Source: Phoma sp. XZ068
Lineage: Eukaryota; Ascomycota; Dothideomycetes; Pleosporales; Didymellaceae
Length of the DNA: 64,000 bases
Reading direction: 5' to 3'
NCBI GenBank assembly: GCA_004835665.1
Contig: RBKR01000001.1
Coordinates: 992,001-1,056,000, forward strand
Shown in pieces: positions 56,582-64,000 of this stretch. The notes under the pieces were generated by a model, which saw only the letters and a program-made list of their open reading frames with translations, did not search any database and was not told the DNA's origin. Every line of letters starts with the position of its first letter. Positions within the stretch are counted from its first letter, which is position 1. The position numbers and the translations under genes are program-made.

Positions 56582-57784
56582 ATGCTATCTTCCAAACTAT
56601 TCAGGCCAGCTCTTGCACTTCGAACCATAGCTAAAGAAACATCACATTTACGAGCTTTTGCAACTCGATTGTCTATCAGACCGTACTCTTCTGAGAACAC
56701 TGATCGATTGAAAGGCCCAGTAACAAATAAGACATCAGTACCTGGTATGGAGGCCATCAAGAACACGATTGTTGAGAATCTCGGCAAGATCATCCCTGGA
56801 AATGAGATGGCACCACCAGAGAACCAATTCTCCCTTGATGCAGTGCCAGATTTGACCGGCAAAGTTGCCGTCGTCACTGGAGGCTCAGAAGGCATCGGCT
56901 ATGGCTGCACACATACCCTGCTCTCCAAGAACGTCAAGAAGCTCTTCATTCTGTCAAAATCCGACGACATCATCTCAGACGCTATCAAAGCCATCAAGCA
57001 GGAGATGGGCGAAGAGAAGGGCAATCGTGTGGAATGGATGCAGTGCGATCTGTCTGACTGGGAAGAAACTGGCCGTATAGGGTTCAAGATTGCCGAGAAA
57101 ACTGACAGAATCGATATCCTCATCAACAACGCCGCACGCGGTATCATGACCTACCAACTCGCTGAGAACGGCATCGACCTGCACATGGCCACCAACCACT
57201 TCGGCCACGTTGTACTCACATCGCACCTTCTTCCGATTCTGAAGGAGACGGCAAAGAAGGGCGACAAAGTCCGAATCGTATGCACGTCCTCGAATCTGCA
57301 TGAGCAGACACCCAGCGATACCGAGTTTGCCTCCATTGACGAGCTCAACCGCGACCTTGGCCCGCAGCCGCTGTACGGTCGTGCTAAGCTTGCTAATCTG
57401 CTGTACGCGAAGTACCTCGCCCGTCATCTTACATCTCAGCACCCCAACATCCTCGCCAACGCCATTCACCCTGGCATCGTCGAGACCAGGCAATCTACCG
57501 AGCACATTCACGAAGCTTTCCCGCTCGGTGGGTATGCGATGAGTGTCGGTATGGCGCCGTTCAAGAAGACACAGTTCGAGGGTGCTGTCAGCACCATGTA
57601 CGCTGCCACTATGACCGAGAAGAGCGGCCAGTATATTTGCCCACCGGCGATTGTGGAGAAGGGCAGTGACAAGGCGAATGATGCCGAGTTGGGCGAGAGG
57701 CTGATGGACTTGACGTGGAAGGTTGTCAAGGAGAAGACGAAGAGTCAGAGTGCGGATAAAGGGTGTCCGTTTAAAGAGTCGTAG
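56582..57784 (+). CDS. Short-chain dehydrogenase/reductase, probably mitochondrial
   Basis: Single exon, 400 residues. Residues 1-40 are Arg/Ser/Ala-rich with few acids (MLSSKLFRPALALRTIAKE) and look like a mitochondrial presequence. The SDR core starts at LTGKVAVVTGGSEGIGYG (NAD(P)-binding TGxxxGxG), followed by the conserved ILINNAA, catalytic Ser in VCTSSNLH and the YxxxK pair in LYGRAKLAN. IHPGIVETR completes the cofactor-side pattern. The family oxidises or reduces alcohols, retinoids, steroids and lipids; retinol-dehydrogenase-like members look closest. The substrate cannot be told from sequence. All catalytic residues are present. Confidence 0.87.
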   Translation: MLSSKLFRPALALRTIAKETSHLRAFATRLSIRPYSSENTDRLKGPVTNKTSVPGMEAIKNTIVENLGKIIPGNEMAPPENQFSLDAVPDLTGKVAVVTGGSEGIGYGCTHTLLSKNVKKLFILSKSDDIISDAIKAIKQEMGEEKGNRVEWMQCDLSDWEETGRIGFKIAEKTDRIDILINNAARGIMTYQLAENGIDLHMATNHFGHVVLTSHLLPILKETAKKGDKVRIVCTSSNLHEQTPSDTEFASIDELNRDLGPQPLYGRAKLANLLYAKYLARHLTSQHPNILANAIHPGIVETRQSTEHIHEAFPLGGYAMSVGMAPFKKTQFEGAVSTMYAATMTEKSGQYICPPAIVEKGSDKANDAELGERLMDLTWKVVKEKTKSQSADKGCPFKES

Positions 57785-58413
57785 ACTGTACATTGTAGAT
57801 ATGATAATAACACATATACCATCGCCCATCCTTCCCATTAAAGTAGTTACAACTACTGTCGATTGGAAAGCGGTGGATCCATTCTCGTCGGATTTGGCTG
57901 AACGTCCGTCGAACCTTGGCACTGGTTATCACATCTGAGATCGCCTTTGTAGGATTCAAGCTATGCCGCGATATAACTAAATACAAGGATGTCGGAGATG
58001 AAATCCACTTTCACACGACCGACCCGGTCGGCCCGAACAAGGTACGACATTAGCCGGCATTGTTGGCCTTCTTCTCCCACTGAATGGATCTCATTTACGG
58101 TCTGTGTCCCACTTCGTCTCCCACTTGAGCCATTTGACGGCCCCAAGATCTGTTGCAAACTTCGACACTTAGAACTCCATCGATAGAATCATGAATCAAT
58201 ATTCCTCACTACATAACGAGACAATTTCACTATTCAGACACCTTCGTTCTCTTCTAAACGAACCACAAGAGTGTCTCTTTTCTTGGCATCCTTCGGCAAC
58301 TCGTGAATCTACTATGCAAATCACCATTAAGTCGGCAGCCAAGCCATTCCACGCATCAACAACTACAACATTATATACACCCCCATTTTGTAATCACCAA
58401 CTCTTTCCCCGTC
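57785..58413. other. Intergenic between convergent genes
   Basis: No coding signal. A short inverted repeat CCGAC-CCG-GTCGG lies at 58019-58031; it could form a small stem near the dehydrogenase 3' end, but it is short enough to be chance. Confidence 0.45.
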
Positions 58414-59574
58414 CTACTCGAACTTATACCCATAATGCGTTGGATACGCAGTATAATTCCAGCTCCTGCTATTTGCTAATAGCTGCTTATCCAGGCCCTC
58501 ATGGCCGCCACTGACAAGCAAGAACTTAGTATACGGCACTGTGGCATGGTACGTAAACGGTGTTCCAGCAGGGAGGAACGCGACATCGCCTTGCAGCAGC
58601 GCCGTAGTATCATACCCCTCGATTCCCAGCACTAGCTGGCCCTCGTCCAGCTGTAGGGCAGTGTGATGTGGTAGGATGTTGATTGGGAGTGTTTCATTGG
58701 CTAGTTTGGGGGAGAGCAGCACAGTGCTGATGGTCAAGTTGTCGGTGTTTGGCGGAGGTTTGTAGAGTGGGTTGATGATCTTATAGCCGTTGTCGACGTT
58801 GAGGAAACGTGGGCCATAATCTTTGGCAATGAAGTATGGCTCTGTAGGATCCGAAGGGATGTTATTGGGGCCGTTGTGCCAAGGGAGGTTGGGAGAGCCA
58901 GCTGCGCCGTTGACGAGGTCCTGGCGCTCCGTATAGTTTACGTAGATTTGAATGTCATTAGTGGAAATGACGGCAGCGGAGGCGTTGATGATGGGTGGGA
59001 AGGGGCTGATTGCACTTTCTTCCACTGGAAGGTAAGCCGCGCCGGTTGTAGTTTCGAAGTCCCCGAGGGAGAATTCGTCAAAAACCACTTCGAAGCCGGC
59101 AGGCGAGAAGACGTGTGTGATTTGGCTGTCTGGATCGACCATCTGGAAGTTGTGAATTGTGTTGGGCGGCGAGGCGGCATAGTCGCCGTGCGAACTGATG
59201 CGGGCTTCCTGGACGGCACCTGTCTCATTCTTCTGCATCCACAGCAAATGCTGACCTTTGGAGCTGTAGAAGTGTTCGGAGAAGCCTTGGTGGGTGTGTG
59301 CCCGCGCGGAGAACCAGGGCGATGTCTTGCCAGTGTGCTGGATGAGTGAAAATGCGCCACCGGTCGAGTTGGTCGTGACGGAAAAGCGAATGACTTGCGT
59401 GACGGTCAATTTTATGGCTCTCCCGTGGTACTTGGGCAAGACATAGGGGCGAACAAAGTCGGGCGCCTGAGAGACAACTGGAGAACCACTGCTCTGCGAT
59501 CCATTCGAGGGAGGTGAGGTGGCCAACCCAAGAACACCGAGCGACAAGGACGAGGCAAGCACGGCAGACCGCAT
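58414..59574 (-). CDS. Secreted bicupin, quercetin 2,3-dioxygenase-like
   Basis: Single exon, 386 residues from ATG at 59574; codons further upstream contain no better start. A signal peptide is present (MRSAVLASSLSLGVLGLA). The N-terminal cupin carries the metal triad pattern HTHQGFSEHFY (His-x-His-x4-Glu) and the downstream PPNTIHNFQM His, matching the copper ligands of Aspergillus quercetinase. The second cupin (HTALQLDEGQLVLGIEGYD, then DVAFLPAGTPFTY) lacks a full triad, as expected. Several NxT/S sites fit a secreted glycoprotein. The enzyme opens the flavonol ring with release of carbon monoxide. It would help a plant-associated fungus degrade host flavonoids. Confidence 0.87.
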   Translation of the reverse strand: MRSAVLASSLSLGVLGLATSPPSNGSQSSGSPVVSQAPDFVRPYVLPKYHGRAIKLTVTQVIRFSVTTNSTGGAFSLIQHTGKTSPWFSARAHTHQGFSEHFYSSKGQHLLWMQKNETGAVQEARISSHGDYAASPPNTIHNFQMVDPDSQITHVFSPAGFEVVFDEFSLGDFETTTGAAYLPVEESAISPFPPIINASAAVISTNDIQIYVNYTERQDLVNGAAGSPNLPWHNGPNNIPSDPTEPYFIAKDYGPRFLNVDNGYKIINPLYKPPPNTDNLTISTVLLSPKLANETLPINILPHHTALQLDEGQLVLGIEGYDTTALLQGDVAFLPAGTPFTYHATVPYTKFLLVSGGHEGLDKQLLANSRSWNYTAYPTHYGYKFE

Positions 59575-60754
59575 CGTGAATAAAAGGAAGAAACAGATCA
59601 ACTACAGGAATGACACGTACAGCATCTCTGCTATTGTGGATGAGGACGGCTTTTATGCCTCGACATTGCAGAGCCTCCCCTGCAAAATCGGCCTGCCCGT
59701 AGAGGAAGGTGATGAATAGTGCTTTTCAGCATCTAACCGTTGTTGTTATTTCTCCGAGCATACTGCCATCGTTGTAGCAGGGTGGGTCAGTGTCAACCAG
59801 CCCAACACCCGATCCGTTCGCAGCATCCCAGACTTTTAGCTGAACAGGGTGACCTGCCACCAGTCAACGTCAAAGCCTTTCGGTCCGGTCCGCCCTTGGA
59901 CCGTGTTCGTGCGCATGATGCAAGGATTCGCGGGGTGGCGAAATCACCCCAACAATCTAAGTAAAGATAAGGCTATACCTCGGTAGATCGTACAATTGCT
60001 GTTAGTAGCAGTACTAAGTAGACTTTCAAATTCAAGATCTAGGTGGATATTTCCGTTTATAGCTTATTTGGCTTACCTCCATCACCAGCTTCTGATCTGT
60101 GCTTCTCTGCCCCACGTCGAGCGGCAGGTGTACGCGCGACTTTGTTACGGCTAGTAAAAGGTGTTGGCATAGTGGATGCGCATTATGGCGTTCGTCGATA
60201 CAATGATAAGCGTTGTGGAAGGACGCAGGTCGTCCACCCGAAAGTGGGAGGGAGAATAGAAAAGACGAGACTGCCGCGTTAGCGGAGGGAAGAATGAACT
60301 CGCTGGGCCATACGAGGTGAGATTCGCTGCGCAGTATTGGTGGACAGCTAATCCATTCCTTTTATGACAGATAAAGTTGTCAGGCCAAGCGTGGTGATAT
60401 GGAGAATATTGCCGGCCAAAGTGGGTAGGATGGACAAGTTCGCCAACTACTCGCCTCTCGAGTGCGTCGCGAACTGGGAATCTCACCAACACCTCGAGCG
60501 CAAAGCCAAATTTGTCATGGGCAAGACCTCTGCGTTAAACGTGCAAACCTGCGGCAGTCCAGTGGCTGAGTGAAGGGGGGTTAAAACTCCCGTTGATGCT
60601 AATTATTCTACTGTCGCTGCATTATTCAAATTGGTATTTAACTCGAACTGGACGATTCAGCCACAGACTCAAAACCGCGTACATGATTCTCACCACCAGC
60701 TTACTTCCTTTCCCAGCTGTTTGCTGAATTCACAGTCTTGGCAGTATGACTCTT
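59575..60754. other. Intergenic, nothing recognised
   Basis: 1.2 kb between the bicupin start and the end of the first HET gene. Short chance frames only. Confidence 0.45.
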
Positions 60755-62056
60755 TTATCCGGTATCAATGGTCGGTCTGGTGTTCAGACCGAACTTCGTC
60801 CAAGTCTTGTGCGCCAACGAGGCCAAAGATTGGTGCAACGTTCCATCGCCCGTCGAGACTGCACCCTTTCGATGAACGAATTTCCGGCGAACCATTTCTT
60901 GTTGCGTTACGAAGGAGTCGTTCCTGGCCACGGATGCTATTGACTCTAGAGCACTACCACGGCGAGGTTCAGGAACGATTAGAGGTTTGGTTGCATTGTC
61001 AGCTCGTTGCGGTTTGTGTACTGCCGGCTGTGATGTGCATGACATTGGCTCTAGCACGAGACTGCGGCGTGGTGTTGAAGCGTCGGGGATAATTACGCTG
61101 CTCTCCTTTTGCAGCAGTGGTATTGCTGGAGGTAGGTAAAATTCGATGCGCGCTACAGGTTTCGTGAACTCCGCGACCTCTAGAGCATCAATGTCCATGT
61201 TCCGCCCTAGGACTCGAGCAACATCCGGGCGATTTTCTGGTCTTGAATAGTGGACAGCGTCTCGGTAGACCTCCAGCTTGGGTCTGCTGTAGTCGACGTT
61301 GAAATGATAGGAAGGGTCGATAAGGCCCATGAACCCATAGACCTTGTCTAGAGGGTCCTCACACTTGTTGCCACTAAAGTTCAGGATGCACCAATCTAGC
61401 GATCTTGCTAGCCTTTCTCCACTCAGGGCCAGCAATGACATTGCACTCGATGGGCTGAGATCCACTTTCCTGAAGTAAGATGCGGCAGTCCTCTCGACCG
61501 TCTCTTGAATGGCTTCCCAGGATATCCATAAGTTTCCAGGTGTCAGAAATCGCACATGTTGCGCGAGTAGAACCTCTTGCACGACCCAAAGGCGGCTGAA
61601 ATAATCGTTGCGTAGTAGTCCTGCCAAAGCTGCGGGGTCTTGGAAGGAAACGAAGTCTCGCGCGTTGGCGTCATTTAGCCAGACTGTGACCGAGTCGCAC
61701 TGGCTATAGATTCTTGACATGAAGCGCACCTGGTGGTTACGTTCTTTGACATTGGCTTGATCAATGCTAACCTGATCTATCCAAAGCCACTGGGGTCGTC
61801 CGGGCTCTTGTCGAAACTCTTTCAAGAAATGGAATAGGTTTTCCCGAACATCCAGCCACATTCCATCAACTCGGATCCGGTGAATCGGCGTTGGAGGACC
61901 CCATGTATAAGACAAGGCTGAATATCGAGGGGCGCTTTCAAGATCGAATGTCTGTACGTGTAGATTCAGCGGCTCATCCCATCGCGCTTTCTCGATTATG
62001 ACCAATCGTATCTGCTCTTTCGCGTTGTTTAAAGAGTGATATCGATACCGAGGCAT
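60755..62056 (-). CDS. HET-domain protein (A)
   Basis: Single exon, 433 residues from ATG at 62056; the frame is open 18 codons further but begins with GTG. HET-domain motifs run in order: RYSALSYTWGPP, WLWIDQVSIDQANVKERNHQV, MSRIYSQC and RLWVVQEVLL, then CEDPLDKVYGFMGL. After about residue 310 the tail is Pro/Ser/Arg-rich and unstructured. HET domains trigger heterokaryon-incompatibility cell death in filamentous ascomycetes, usually downstream of a recognition partner. No partner domain is fused here. A paralog lies immediately upstream on the same strand. Confidence 0.92.
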   Translation of the reverse strand: MPRYRYHSLNNAKEQIRLVIIEKARWDEPLNLHVQTFDLESAPRYSALSYTWGPPTPIHRIRVDGMWLDVRENLFHFLKEFRQEPGRPQWLWIDQVSIDQANVKERNHQVRFMSRIYSQCDSVTVWLNDANARDFVSFQDPAALAGLLRNDYFSRLWVVQEVLLAQHVRFLTPGNLWISWEAIQETVERTAASYFRKVDLSPSSAMSLLALSGERLARSLDWCILNFSGNKCEDPLDKVYGFMGLIDPSYHFNVDYSRPKLEVYRDAVHYSRPENRPDVARVLGRNMDIDALEVAEFTKPVARIEFYLPPAIPLLQKESSVIIPDASTPRRSLVLEPMSCTSQPAVHKPQRADNATKPLIVPEPRRGSALESIASVARNDSFVTQQEMVRRKFVHRKGAVSTGDGTLHQSLASLAHKTWTKFGLNTRPTIDTG

Positions 62057-62358
62057 TCTGAGTACAATGAAGAACGCTAGATTTCTCGTGGTGTAGTGGC
62101 AGACTCTCACTGGGGTATAGTGTGAGGCGGCGACGACCTCTTGTGGGTCTGCATTGATGCACTCCGCAAGGAACTATCTTCTGGAAGGACGATTCGAAAG
62201 GGTGTGGGATTTCTAGAGACGCCATGAAGTCTTGTGACTCGGCCGCAGGTGGTGGTGGCTGAGCGCCCAAATTCAAAAGCAGCAGCGGGGATTGGAGGAC
62301 ACGCTCAGCCCCCTGCATCGAAGCGTCTAGTTCACAGTCCTCAATCAGAACGTCAGCG
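62057..62358. other. Intergenic between the tandem HET genes
   Basis: 302 bases; nothing distinctive. Confidence 0.5.
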
Positions 62359-63909
62359 CTAAGCCATGCAGCAGTCGTGAGCTGGGTGCCCTCGTCTCCG
62401 TGAATTCAGTGGGAGCTTCCGCAGCCTTTCTACAATGTCCCACATCAGCGAAGTATCTAGTCTGAAAATGGCGTCCCAGTTCGGCGCACAGCGATACTTG
62501 TATCTCTTCTTCTGAAAGATGAAATACCACGCAGTGCCGTACGGGCTGCTCCCAAGCCGCTCGGGAAAGGAGATAATCGTCAAGGTTCGCCTGAGTTCAC
62601 TCCAACGTGTATCCTTTGCTCGAGCTTCAGGTGCCAAAGACCGATGGTTTGCCAATTGCTCAACGAAGTCCCATTGATCTCTCTTTGGCGTCCGAAAGGG
62701 AAGATACTCGGTCACAAATTCAACGCTGAGAAATCGAAACTGGTGGCACAGACCGCGGTGCGGGTGAGACTTGCGAGGGCTTAAGAAAGCGTCTTCGGTG
62801 CGTATATCAGGGTACCACAATTGATACTCTAGAACCTGATCTTTCGCAGTCCTCTTTCTTTCGCGGTTCTCTTCAATCATCGGTTTAACGCGTCTTCCTT
62901 CTTCCGTGTGTTCTACTGCGGCGCCAATGGTTTTCACAAAAATGTGGTCGTCATAATTCTCGGCGTCGATGCGAGGCAAGAGCAACGCCAGGAAAGAGTC
63001 CAGGCTGACTATATCATCTGTTTCAATACCCATGTCCTCGCCGAGATTCCAGAGCACTTCAAACTGCTTGTGAACAGGGCATGCGAGAACAGTGTCCACC
63101 CAGACCTCGTACGGAGACTTGTTGTAGTCGACATCGAGGCGCTTTTCCTCTCGGACCAAACCCTGGAGACCGAACACCTTGTCGCGAGCATCTTCGCACT
63201 CATTGCTGCTATATCTCCGTATACACCAGCTCAGGTCTGGAAGACGTTTTGCTCGATCGAACTCAGGCAGCACCAACGCTTTCGCTGGTGTTGGCTTCCA
63301 GCCCTTCGTCTTGAAGCAATATCGCATCGCGTCCCACGCCACCCAGATATTCCCATAAATTAGGACCCGCACATCAGGCGAAAGCAAGACTTCCTGCACA
63401 ACCCAAAGCCGCTTGAAGTAGGGGTCTGCTATAAGAGGAGCCAGCGAGGCGCTTTTCCCAGTCACATTGAAGTCCCTGGCAAGCGCAGGATAGAGACCTT
63501 TGCCGTCGCACAACCATAAGATTGTTGAGCGACATTGGCTGTAGATTCTGGACATCAGATTGACCTGGTGGTTCCGCTCCTGGACATTCGACTGCGCGAT
63601 ACAGATCTGATCGATCCATAGGTACGTGTCTTCGTCTTCACGCCGAAAAGTCTCAAGAAACCGGAAGAGGTTCTGACGGATTCCGAAAGGTCGCCCTGCA
63701 ATGAATATCTTGAAATGCTCAACAGGAGGTCCCCATGTGTACGAAAGCGCCGAGTACGGAGGAGATGTGTCCAAGTCGAAGTGTTCAACGATGCAGTTCA
63801 GTGGACCTGACTCGCTCCTCACGATCTTGAGGAGGCGTATTTGTTGCTTTTCTGGATCCAAGGATTGATGCAGGTAAGGGATCGCTGACGCAGACACGTC
63901 CTCGGCCAT
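62359..63909 (-). CDS. HET-domain protein (B)
   Basis: Single exon, 516 residues from ATG at 63909 (MAEDVSASAIPYLHQSL). HET motifs: PYSALSYTWGPP, YLWIDQICIAQSNVQERNHQV, LMSRIYSQC, KRLWVVQEVLL and CEDARDKVFGLQGL. These positions match the neighbouring HET gene closely, so the pair arose by tandem duplication. The C-terminal 200 residues differ completely between the two (here helical and basic, for instance ENRERKRTAKDQVLEY and WDIVERLRKLPL), which suggests divergent partners or regulation. No signal or membrane segment. Confidence 0.92.
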   Translation of the reverse strand: MAEDVSASAIPYLHQSLDPEKQQIRLLKIVRSESGPLNCIVEHFDLDTSPPYSALSYTWGPPVEHFKIFIAGRPFGIRQNLFRFLETFRREDEDTYLWIDQICIAQSNVQERNHQVNLMSRIYSQCRSTILWLCDGKGLYPALARDFNVTGKSASLAPLIADPYFKRLWVVQEVLLSPDVRVLIYGNIWVAWDAMRYCFKTKGWKPTPAKALVLPEFDRAKRLPDLSWCIRRYSSNECEDARDKVFGLQGLVREEKRLDVDYNKSPYEVWVDTVLACPVHKQFEVLWNLGEDMGIETDDIVSLDSFLALLLPRIDAENYDDHIFVKTIGAAVEHTEEGRRVKPMIEENRERKRTAKDQVLEYQLWYPDIRTEDAFLSPRKSHPHRGLCHQFRFLSVEFVTEYLPFRTPKRDQWDFVEQLANHRSLAPEARAKDTRWSELRRTLTIISFPERLGSSPYGTAWYFIFQKKRYKYRCAPNWDAIFRLDTSLMWDIVERLRKLPLNSRRRGHPAHDCCMA

Positions 63910-64000
63910 TTTGATTCCTCGTGTCGTAATTGTGAAATGGGAGGAAAGTTGTAATAAGTCCTCTAACTGACATGGTGCAGTGTGGCGGAGCACGTTCCGG

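Noticed and set aside
56975..57922. 315-codon minus-strand open frame over the dehydrogenase gene
   Set aside because: Antisense shadow of a clearly conserved SDR gene; no motif of its own.

Overview
The window reads as nuclear DNA of a filamentous ascomycete (Pezizomycotina), most likely Dothideomycetes/Pleosporales-like. The evidence is short GT-AG introns, mostly 46-62 nt, in almost every multi-exon gene, together with fungal-specific families: HET domains, NACHT-ankyrin STAND proteins, PTH11-type receptors, RTA1-like proteins, WSC domains and a fungal quercetinase. The order assignment is inference. I placed 27 protein-coding genes on both strands. Most multi-exon models were joined by hand so that phase and total length close in frame. 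I recognised no tRNA, rRNA, CRISPR array or intact transposon.

Layout. 1-14.5 kb is mostly conserved or housekeeping: a truncated Ran1/Ksp1-type kinase, an FAD oxidoreductase, an F-box-like gene with an unresolved junction, a secreted WSC protein with a long Pro/Thr/Glu/Val repeat tail, an unknown protein, protein phosphatase 5, and an Spt4 with a 203-residue N-terminal extension. 15.6-33 kb is gene-poor and accessory: two large membrane proteins with ectodomains, an AIM9-like mitochondrial APH-fold protein, a G-alpha-like protein that has lost every nucleotide-binding motif, an orphan secreted protein, and a STAND (NLR-like) protein. 34-58 kb is again mostly conserved: a methyltransferase, an RTA1-like protein, TRAPPII Trs130, a small membrane protein, Rfc4, a secreted aspartic protease, a nuclear-type unknown, a long-chain acyl-CoA synthetase with a PTS1-like end, a PTH11-like receptor, an unknown and a short-chain dehydrogenase. 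58-64 kb holds a secreted quercetinase-like bicupin and two tandem HET-domain paralogs.

How the genes relate. Eukaryotic genes here are not in operons, and most neighbours look functionally unrelated. Three groupings are suggestive. The pseudo-G-alpha and the orphan secreted protein are divergently transcribed from a 0.6 kb gap. The STAND protein and the two HET genes belong to families used in fungal non-self recognition. RTA1 and TRS130 share a divergent promoter region that carries a perfect 18-bp palindrome.

Best candidates for something undescribed. First, a full-length G-alpha fold in which P-loop, switch I, switch II, NKxD and TCAT motifs are all degenerate (23376-24471). Second, a STAND protein with a decayed alpha/beta-hydrolase-like N-terminus, NACHT, ankyrins and C-terminal C2H2-like fingers (28200-33059). 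All family assignments come from motif recognition by eye; no database search was run.
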